This document shows, in pieces, positions 56,700 to 62,677 of a stretch of DNA of 64,000 bases (positions within the stretch are counted from its first letter, which is position 1; the number at the start of each line of letters is the position of its first letter). The notes beneath the pieces were generated by a model. That model ran no database searches. It saw nothing but the letters and a program-made list of their open reading frames with translations, and was not told the DNA's origin. A program made the translations under genes and the position numbers. The DNA comes from WARW01 sp964582365 (lineage in GTDB: Bacteria; Patescibacteriota; Microgenomatia; UBA12405). Where the stretch lies: contig CAZOQV010000002.1 in the NCBI GenBank assembly GCA_964582365.1, positions 1 to 64,000 of the forward strand. The letters run 5' to 3'.

Positions 56700-57749
56700 T
56701 TATTTTAAAAGTCTGCCCACATCTCCCACTGTAATTATCAAAATTAACCCCAAAAGCAATATCATTCCGACATTATTCACTATTAATTCCAATTTTTGAT
56801 TTGCTTTTTTCTTAAAAATCATTTCATATAACACAAACATTATTCTGCCTCCATCCAAGGCTGGAAAAGGTAAAATATTTATCACAGCTAAATTAACCGA
56901 CACAATTCCAAAAAAATGAATTACTGCCAGTATTCCCTGATTATTTCTAATTGAACTAGTGGCTTCATACATTCCAATTGGACCACTCACATCTTTTGGA
57001 ATATTTCCTTTAAATAAACCACCAACCATACTCACCACTCCACCCACAATAATTTTACTCCAATAAAAAGCTTCTTTAAATCCAGCTCCAATACCTTCAT
57101 AAAATCGATACCAAGGAACTTTGACCATTTCCATATTCGAAATCGCAATTCCCATACTTCCTTCACCTTCTGGCGGATTTTCTCTCACTTCCACATTAAT
57201 TTCCTGATTTTTTAATTGGTCATTAGAAATTAGTAATTTGACATTTTGTCCTTTATATTTTCCTATTTCTTCTGTTAATTCATTTGCTTTTTTAATTTCT
57301 TTATCACCAACTTTTAAAATCACATCATTTTCCTTAAGACCGGCTATTTCTGCTGGTGAATTTTTTGAAATTCCAATGATTGTTACTTTATCTACTTCTT
57401 TTGGCACTCCTAAAACTGAATAAACCACAGTAAAAATTACCACTGCTAAAACCAAATTCATCAATACTCCGCCTAAAACTATTATTAATTTTTGCCAAGG
57501 ATTTTTATTATTAAAAGCATCTTTACCTTTTCCATCTCCATCTTCACCATACATTCTGCAAAAACCTCCAATCGGCAACCAATTTATACTATATATAGTG
57601 TCACCAATTTTCTTACCAATAATTCTTGGTGGTAAACCTAAACCAAATTCTTCCACTTTTACTCCGGTTTTTCTGGCTGCAAAAAAATGACCAAATTCAT
57701 GAACTAGAACTAATACTGACAACGCCACTATAAAAATTATTAAATCCAT
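56700..57749 (-). CDS. rseP: Site-2 protease RseP-like membrane metalloprotease
   Basis: Intramembrane zinc protease. HEFGHFF (residues 17-23) supplies H-E-x-x-H in the first TM helix; the N-x-x-P-x-x-x-L-D-G motif reads NILPFPALDGG near 295-305. One PDZ domain (about 115-200, SPAEIAGLKENDVILKVGDK). At 349 aa it is a short single-PDZ form. Residues LLISNDQLKN near 173-182 come from an in-frame ATTAGAAATT repeat (57219-57240) in a PDZ loop. It is the last gene of the rpsB-tsf-frr-rseP series. Confidence 0.93.
   Translation of the reverse strand: MDLIIFIVALSVLVLVHEFGHFFAARKTGVKVEEFGLGLPPRIIGKKIGDTIYSINWLPIGGFCRMYGEDGDGKGKDAFNNKNPWQKLIIVLGGVLMNLVLAVVIFTVVYSVLGVPKEVDKVTIIGISKNSPAEIAGLKENDVILKVGDKEIKKANELTEEIGKYKGQNVKLLISNDQLKNQEINVEVRENPPEGEGSMGIAISNMEMVKVPWYRFYEGIGAGFKEAFYWSKIIVGGVVSMVGGLFKGNIPKDVSGPIGMYEATSSIRNNQGILAVIHFFGIVSVNLAVINILPFPALDGGRIMFVLYEMIFKKKANQKLELIVNNVGMILLLGLILIITVGDVGRLLK
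57219..57240. repeat. ATTAGAAATT repeat inside rseP
   Basis: GGTCATTAGAAATTAGTAATTTG, read in frame within the PDZ domain. The same family lies in ligA and in several intergenic gaps. Confidence 0.65.
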
Positions 57750-57759
57750 GTTTGTATTA

Positions 57760-57792
57760 TCAACGATCGACGATCTAAAATCTACGATCTAT
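57760..57792. repeat. ACGATCTA repeat between frr and rseP
   Basis: ATCAACGATCGACGATCTAAAATCTACGATCTATT fills the 45-bp gap. See 10041-10067. Confidence 0.75.
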
Positions 57793-57794
57793 TT

Positions 57795-58346
57795 TTATCC
57801 TCTTATTTCTACCTCTTTTTTCTTGGCCACTTCTTCCAACTTTCCAATATAAAGATCAGTTGTTTTTTGCAATTCAGTTTCATCTCTTTTAAATTCATCT
57901 TCAGAAACTGTTTTTTCTTGTTTAGCCCTTTGTAAATTATTTCTAAAATCAGCTCGAGCATCACGAATCATTACTCTTGCCCCTTCCAATTTTCTTCCCA
58001 AAAGTTTTATATAATCCTCTCTTTGTTCCACTGTTAACATCGGTAAATTCATTCGAATTATTGTTCCATCAACTGCCGGCATCATTCCAATGTTGGCTGC
58101 TTCAATTCCATTACTAATTTCTCGGATCAAAGTTTGATCCCATGGTTCAAAAGTCAAACTTCTGACATCTGGCACTCCAATTGATCCTAATTCAATCAAT
58201 TTCATTTTTTGTCCACCATAAACCGTCACCACTACATTTTCAATTAAACCAGGAGTCGCTCTACCAGTTCGAATCGAAGCGATGTCATTTACAAACAAAG
58301 CTGTAATTTTTTCCATTCTGGTTTTTACTTCTGAAAAATTTATCAT
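57795..58346 (-). CDS. frr: Ribosome recycling factor
   Basis: Splits post-termination ribosomes with EF-G. 183-aa two-domain protein: FVNDIASIRTGRATPGLIEN, VYGGQKMKLIELGSI, DVRSLTFEPWDQTLI and LTVEQREDYIKLLGRKLEGA. An ATG at 58355 would overlap the -10 box TATAAT (58354-58359), so the start is placed at 58346, 7 nt after that box. tsf and rpsB lie upstream but are separated by a terminator, and pyrH, usually between tsf and frr, is absent. Confidence 0.95.
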   Translation of the reverse strand: MINFSEVKTRMEKITALFVNDIASIRTGRATPGLIENVVVTVYGGQKMKLIELGSIGVPDVRSLTFEPWDQTLIREISNGIEAANIGMMPAVDGTIIRMNLPMLTVEQREDYIKLLGRKLEGARVMIRDARADFRNNLQRAKQEKTVSEDEFKRDETELQKTTDLYIGKLEEVAKKKEVEIRG

Positions 58347-58353
58347 ATAGTCC

Positions 58354-58359
58354 ATTATA
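58354..58359 (-). promoter_or_regulatory. -10 box of frr
   Basis: TATAAT on the minus strand, 7 nt before the chosen ATG. An earlier in-frame ATG is inside the box. Confidence 0.55.
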
Positions 58360-58367
58360 CCAAACCA

Positions 58368-58395
58368 AAAACCCTCCGATTTTTCGGAGGGTTTT
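58368..58395 (-). terminator. Intrinsic terminator after tsf
   Basis: AAAACCCTCCGA (58368-58379) pairs with TCGGAGGGTTTT (58384-58395) around TTTT. It separates the rpsB-tsf mRNA from frr. Confidence 0.92.
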
Positions 58396-58400
58396 ATTAT

Positions 58401-58428
58401 GTAGAGACGTTCTACAGAACGTCTCTAC
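58401..58428. repeat. 28-nt palindrome, copy 4 (intergenic)
   Basis: GTAGAGACGTTC pairs with GAACGTCTCTAC around TACA. The only copy of the family outside a gene in this window, between tsf and its terminator. Confidence 0.95.
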
Positions 58429-58443
58429 TAAAAACAATCAAAG

Positions 58444-58902
58444 TTAGATTTCGTATCTCTGAAATCTATTCACCTTCATATTTTCCCCAAATTTAGCAAT
58501 CAAGGCTTTCAACATATCATCAAGAGTTTTACTTGGATCTTTAACGAATTCTTGTTTCATCAAAGTTTCTACATTTTCAGGATCCATAGCTGTTATTTGT
58601 AAACAAAGATCTTTAGTAAAACCAACAAAATCTTCATGTTTAGCTACAAAATCAGTTTCACATAAAACTTCAGCGATAACTCCAATTTTACCAGTAGAAT
58701 GGGTATAAGTAGCCACTCTTCCTTGATGAGTTTCTCTTTCGGCTTTACTCTCAGCTTTTTTAAAACCTTTTTCTTTTAAAATTTGTTTAGCTTTAGTTTC
58801 ATCACCACCAGCTTCTTCCAAAGCGGCTTTAATTTCCATAATTCCTAAACCAGTTTCAATTCTAATTTTTTTAACTAATTCAATTATTTTATTGTTATCC
58901 AT
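58444..58902 (-). CDS. tsf: Elongation factor Ts (short form)
   Basis: Nucleotide exchange factor for EF-Tu. 152 aa against about 280 in E. coli. The UBA-like N-terminus (ETGLGIMEIKAALEEAGGD) and the core TDFV motif (ETDFVAKHEDF) are present, whereas the second core subdomain and coiled coil are lost. Thermus-type and Patescibacteria EF-Ts are similarly short. Directly downstream of rpsB. Confidence 0.94.
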   Translation of the reverse strand: MDNNKIIELVKKIRIETGLGIMEIKAALEEAGGDETKAKQILKEKGFKKAESKAERETHQGRVATYTHSTGKIGVIAEVLCETDFVAKHEDFVGFTKDLCLQITAMDPENVETLMKQEFVKDPSKTLDDMLKALIAKFGENMKVNRFQRYEI

Positions 58903-58938
58903 AATTATTAATTCTTAATTATTAATTATTAATTGTAT
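58903..58938. repeat. TTAATTATTAATT repeat between rpsB and tsf
   Basis: AATTATTAATTC/TTAATTATTAATTATTAATT fills the 36-bp gap. Same family as 3130-3176. Confidence 0.75.
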
Positions 58939-59859
58939 TTACTTAACTCCTGCTGCTTTAATTGCTTTTCCAATTTCTTCAACAATCAAAGTTACACTTT
59001 TAATACTGTCATCATTTGCTGGAATAGCAAAATCGACTTTAAGAGGATTGGAATCACTATCAACAATTCCGACAGTTTTCACATTTCGAAGTTTTGCTTC
59101 TTTAATAGCAGTTTTTTCAAAACCAGTATCAACTACAAATAAAATGTCAAAAAATTTATCAACTCCAACTAAACCACCGACTATTTTTTCTAGTCTAGCG
59201 ATTTCTTTGTTCATTTCTGATAATTCTTTTTTAGTTGCGTCAACAAATTTATCTTTTGCAATTCCTTCTTTAAGATCAGTTAATTTTTTAATATCTTTTT
59301 TAATTTGATCCCAGTTAGTAACAGTTCCACCTAACCATCTATCAGTAACATAAGGTACTCCAGCTTCTAAAGCTACTCTTCGAATTACTTCTCTAGCTTG
59401 TCTTTTTGTTCCTACTAAAACGATTTGTTTACCATTTCTTTTAGCGTTATAAATAAAATTGCAAGCTTTTTCCAAAGAATCTAAAGTTTTAACCAAATCA
59501 AAAACCTGAATTCCATCTTTTTGGGTATAAACATTTTCCAATGCTTTTGGATTAGTTTTAGAAATTTTGTGTCCTAAATGGCTTCCAGCTGCTAACAAAT
59601 CCTTAAGTCCAACAGTTAAATTATATTTCTTATCTTCTTTAACCGCCATAGCTTTAGCGTCGGTGGTCTCTTTTAAACCTTCATCAGACTTTTTAATTAA
59701 GGAAGCAGATTTTTGAGCTGCCATCTTCTCGTTCATCTTTTTGATGTTTTCGGAAGTTATATTGCTCTGAGTTTTAGTTTTAATAACTAAAGCTTTTTTA
59801 ACCAAAGATTTTCCGCTTCGGTTGACGGTTTTTGTGATGACTTTCTTTTTTTCTGACAT
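58939..59859 (-). CDS. rpsB: Ribosomal protein uS2 with N-terminal extension
   Basis: 306 aa against about 240. The uS2 core starts near residue 80 (KDLLAAGSHLGHKISKTNPKAL) and includes FDLVKTLDSLEKAC, VTDRWLGGTVTNWDQIKK and DILFVVDTGFEKTAIKEA. The first 78 residues are Lys/Thr/Ser-rich and low-complexity (for example SEKKKVITKTVNRSGKSL), so likely disordered. An AAGGA site lies 8 nt before the ATG. The leader has two hairpins. tsf follows. Confidence 0.93.
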   Translation of the reverse strand: MSEKKKVITKTVNRSGKSLVKKALVIKTKTQSNITSENIKKMNEKMAAQKSASLIKKSDEGLKETTDAKAMAVKEDKKYNLTVGLKDLLAAGSHLGHKISKTNPKALENVYTQKDGIQVFDLVKTLDSLEKACNFIYNAKRNGKQIVLVGTKRQAREVIRRVALEAGVPYVTDRWLGGTVTNWDQIKKDIKKLTDLKEGIAKDKFVDATKKELSEMNKEIARLEKIVGGLVGVDKFFDILFVVDTGFEKTAIKEAKLRNVKTVGIVDSDSNPLKVDFAIPANDDSIKSVTLIVEEIGKAIKAAGVK

Positions 59860-59861
59860 TT

Positions 59862-59955
59862 TATTTTCCTTACTTATCCGCCGTAGTTTTAATGAAGGCG
59901 GATTTTTATTTTTAGTACAGGGAATAATTTACCCAGGATAAATTCGTACTAAAAA
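59862..59955 (-). promoter_or_regulatory. Structured rpsB leader (candidate autoregulatory RNA)
   Basis: Two hairpins in the transcript: TTTTTAGTAC/GTACTAAAAA (59909-59955) with an inner GGG/CCC pair, and ATCCGCC/GGCGGAT (59877-59902), ending just before the SD AAGGA. Many bacteria control rpsB-tsf through a uS2-binding leader, though the shape differs between phyla. Confidence 0.55.
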
Positions 59956-59976
59956 CTTAAAATTATTAACTTGGAA

Positions 59977-59985
59977 ATTATATCA
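59977..59985 (-). promoter_or_regulatory. Extended -10 box of rpsB
   Basis: TGA-TATAAT on the minus strand. TSS about 59970, leader about 110 nt. Confidence 0.6.
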
Positions 59986-60017
59986 TATCTCTCCCTCGTC
60001 TTTTTAATTAAAATATT

Positions 60018-60025
60018 GTTAGAAT
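60018..60025 (+). promoter_or_regulatory. -10 box of the conjugation-type ATPase gene
   Basis: TG-T-TAGAAT (60017-60025), 6 nt before ATG 60032. It has the same extended box, TGTTAGAAT, as gyrB. Confidence 0.55.
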
Positions 60026-60031
60026 AATTTA

Positions 60032-62197
60032 ATGTCTGACACAACGACACTTTCAATCTTTGAAGTTCGTTTGCCTCAAAACAACGAATATACTTTTGAG
60101 TCAATGTCTGCTCTGTTGTCAAATTTTACCCAATTTTCCAATCTTTCTTTTTTTGAAAAACTAACTGGCAAGAAAAAAACTATTGTTTCTCTGGAAATTG
60201 TTTTAAAAGAAGGCCAAATTCATTTTTATGTTGCCGCTCTTTCCGACAACAGTGAATTTCTTCGATCTCAAATTTTAGCCCAATATTCCACTGCCATTTT
60301 AAAAGATTCTAAAGATTATCTCTTAGAACTTGATCCAGAACTTCCAGTTAGTTTTACTCAAATTGGTTTAGGTCGATCATATGACTATCCCACCAAAACT
60401 GCTAAAGATTTTAAAGAAACCGATCCTTTAACTTCAGTCTTAGCTCCATTATCCCGATCCAACAATATTAAAGACTTCTTTCTTTTTCAAATTCTTTTAA
60501 GCGGTGCCTCAAAAAATTGGCAAAATAATATCATTAGTGTTATTCAAAACGGAATTTTAGTCGATAAAGAACGAAATATTCGAACCGCCCACCCAGACAA
60601 AGCCATTCTTGAGCAAAAAATCCAATCTCCGGGCATGTGCACCCAAATTAATCTTTTTAGTAATAATCCAGGACTTACTGCTTCTGTCTCTTCCTCTTTT
60701 GGTGCCTACACTAATCCCCGCGGTAATTTTATTAAAAATTTTGCCCCCGGCTTTTTTACCAAAAAGAAACTTCAATTATCAATTTATAACCGCAAATTTA
60801 ATCCCAAGTTAAAAAGCCAAATTTTTAATACTGAAGAGTTGGCTGCTATTTGGCATTTTCCTAATCTAAACACTAAACTTCCAAACATTGCTTGGGGTAA
60901 AAAACTTTATTCTGATCCACCTGAAAATTTACCAATTGCCGATGTTTTGTCTGCCGAAGAAAAAAATGAAATCACCTTCTTCGCCAAAACCGAATTCAGG
61001 AACAAAGATTGTATTTTTGGTATTAAACAAGGCGAAGATCGTCGTCGCCATACCTACATTATTGGTAAATCTGGTACTGGTAAAACTACATTAATTGCCA
61101 ACATGGCTATCGACGACATTCGTAAAGGTCGAGGCGTTGCCGTTATAGATCCCCACGGTGATTTGTGCAACACTATTCTTGACTATATTCCTTCTAATCG
61201 CGTCAACGATTGTTGCTATTTCAACCCTGCCGATTCAGAATATGTTTATCCTTTAAATGTTTTAGAAGCCAAAAACGAATCCCAAAAAGAATTAATCGCT
61301 TCTGGTGTTATTTCTATTTTCAAAAAACTCTATGGTGCAGTTTCATGGGGTCCTCGTCTTGAACACATTTTAAGAAATTCTGTCTTATCTTTAGTCAATA
61401 CTCCAGGGTCAGACCTTACTCATATCGTTGAAATTTTAACCAACAAAAATTTCCGCGAAAAAGTTGTTTCTCAATTAACAAATCAAACTTTAATTAACTT
61501 CTGGCACAATGAATTTGACCGAATGGATCCCAAATTTCAAAACGAATCTGTCTCTCCTATTTTAAATAAAGTTGGCCAATTTATTTCTTCAAGTAATATT
61601 CGAAATACTGTGGCTCACGCTAAATCAAAAATAAATATCCAAGAAATAATGGATCAAAAGAAAATTTTAATTGCTGATCTTTCTACTGGTAAATTAGGTG
61701 AAGATAATTCAGCTCTTCTTGGTGCCATGCTTATCACCCAAATTCAACTTTCAGCCATGAATAGGGTTTTTCAAGCTAGTGAAGATCGTTCTGATTTCTA
61801 TTTATATGTTGATGAATTCCAAAATTTTGCCACCGACGCTTTTATTAAAATTCTATCTGAAGCTCGTAAATTTAAGCTTAACTTAATAATTGCCAATCAA
61901 TATATGTCACAGCTCGATCGTACTGTTCAAGATGCTATTTTAGGTAACGTTGGATCCATTATGTCCTTTGTTGTTGGTAACCAAGATGCCTTTATTCTTG
62001 CCAAAGAATTTGGACTTCAATTTCCTCCAGAAGATTTAATCAAAATTGGTAAATATCAAATCGTTTGTAAACTCTCTATTGATTCTGAAACCACTCAACC
62101 ATTTTATGCCAACACTCTTCCTCCTTTATCTTGTAAAAATCAACAACGAGACAAATTAATTCACATATCCCAAGAACGCTGGGGCAAAAAAAAGTAG
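60032..62197 (+). CDS. VirB4/TraG-like type IV secretion or conjugation ATPase
   Basis: 721 aa. Residues 340-365 carry Walker A (GKSGTGKTTL) after FGIKQGEDRRRHTYII; VIDPHGDLCNTIL follows; Walker B is FYLYVDEFQNFA (about 590-601), then the conserved QYMSQLDRTVQDAILGNVGS segment (split here). This is the TraG/VirD4/HerA-type helicase fold found in many Patescibacteria. The N-terminal 330 aa are a beta/alpha domain of unknown role. No other secretion genes are nearby, so the partner could be the pilus system or a DNA pump. Confidence 0.8.
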   Translation: MSDTTTLSIFEVRLPQNNEYTFESMSALLSNFTQFSNLSFFEKLTGKKKTIVSLEIVLKEGQIHFYVAALSDNSEFLRSQILAQYSTAILKDSKDYLLELDPELPVSFTQIGLGRSYDYPTKTAKDFKETDPLTSVLAPLSRSNNIKDFFLFQILLSGASKNWQNNIISVIQNGILVDKERNIRTAHPDKAILEQKIQSPGMCTQINLFSNNPGLTASVSSSFGAYTNPRGNFIKNFAPGFFTKKKLQLSIYNRKFNPKLKSQIFNTEELAAIWHFPNLNTKLPNIAWGKKLYSDPPENLPIADVLSAEEKNEITFFAKTEFRNKDCIFGIKQGEDRRRHTYIIGKSGTGKTTLIANMAIDDIRKGRGVAVIDPHGDLCNTILDYIPSNRVNDCCYFNPADSEYVYPLNVLEAKNESQKELIASGVISIFKKLYGAVSWGPRLEHILRNSVLSLVNTPGSDLTHIVEILTNKNFREKVVSQLTNQTLINFWHNEFDRMDPKFQNESVSPILNKVGQFISSSNIRNTVAHAKSKINIQEIMDQKKILIADLSTGKLGEDNSALLGAMLITQIQLSAMNRVFQASEDRSDFYLYVDEFQNFATDAFIKILSEARKFKLNLIIANQYMSQLDRTVQDAILGNVGSIMSFVVGNQDAFILAKEFGLQFPPEDLIKIGKYQIVCKLSIDSETTQPFYANTLPPLSCKNQQRDKLIHISQERWGKKK

Positions 62198-62263
62198 TTA
62201 GATTGTAGATGATAGATCGCAGAAAGACAGTCTTTAGATTGTTGATAATTTTGTTTTTTAAAT

Positions 62264-62269
62264 TACAAT
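62264..62269 (+). promoter_or_regulatory. -10-like box of the four-helix-bundle gene
   Basis: TACAAT, 6 nt before ATG 62276. Confidence 0.4.
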
Positions 62270-62275
62270 TTATTA

Positions 62276-62638
62276 ATGATTAATAAGTTTGATGAATTAA
62301 AAGTTTTTCAAAAATCTCACGCATTTAATTTAAAAGTTTATAATTTAGCTAAAAATTTTCCTTCGGAAGAAAAATTTCGTTTAATTGATCAAATTTGCAG
62401 GTCTACTAGTTCGGTTCCAGCAAATATTGTTGAAGGTAATAGTCGAAAGACTACAAATGAATTTATTCAATTTTTATATCAAGCAAAAGGTTCTCTTTCA
62501 GAGACTCAATATCACTTACTTTTAGCTAAAGATTTAAAAATAATTGGTATTAAAATTTTTGATGAATTAATTTCTGAGTCTGATGAAATTGCAAAAATGA
62601 TTTCAGGATTAATCTCTTATTTAAAATCTAAAAATTAA
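62276..62638 (+). CDS. Four-helix-bundle protein (23S rRNA IVS-type family)
   Basis: 120 aa, all helical: LKVFQKSHAFNLKVYNLAKNFPSEEK, LIDQICRSTSSVPANIVEG and FIQFLYQAKGSLSETQYHLLLA match the S23/IVP family (segments shown in pieces). Such proteins are often encoded within rRNA intervening sequences but also as stand-alone genes of unknown role. Followed by an ACGATCTA repeat (62641-62670). Function not known. Confidence 0.9.
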   Translation: MINKFDELKVFQKSHAFNLKVYNLAKNFPSEEKFRLIDQICRSTSSVPANIVEGNSRKTTNEFIQFLYQAKGSLSETQYHLLLAKDLKIIGIKIFDELISESDEIAKMISGLISYLKSKN

Positions 62639-62640
62639 AC

Positions 62641-62670
62641 TGATCTACGATCTATCATCTACGATCTAAA
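62641..62670. repeat. ACGATCTA repeat between the four-helix-bundle gene and topA
   Basis: GATCTACGATCTATCATCTACGATCTAAATCC type, with a second short copy at 62205-62225. Family as at 10041-10067. Confidence 0.75.
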
Positions 62671-62677
62671 TCCTCTC

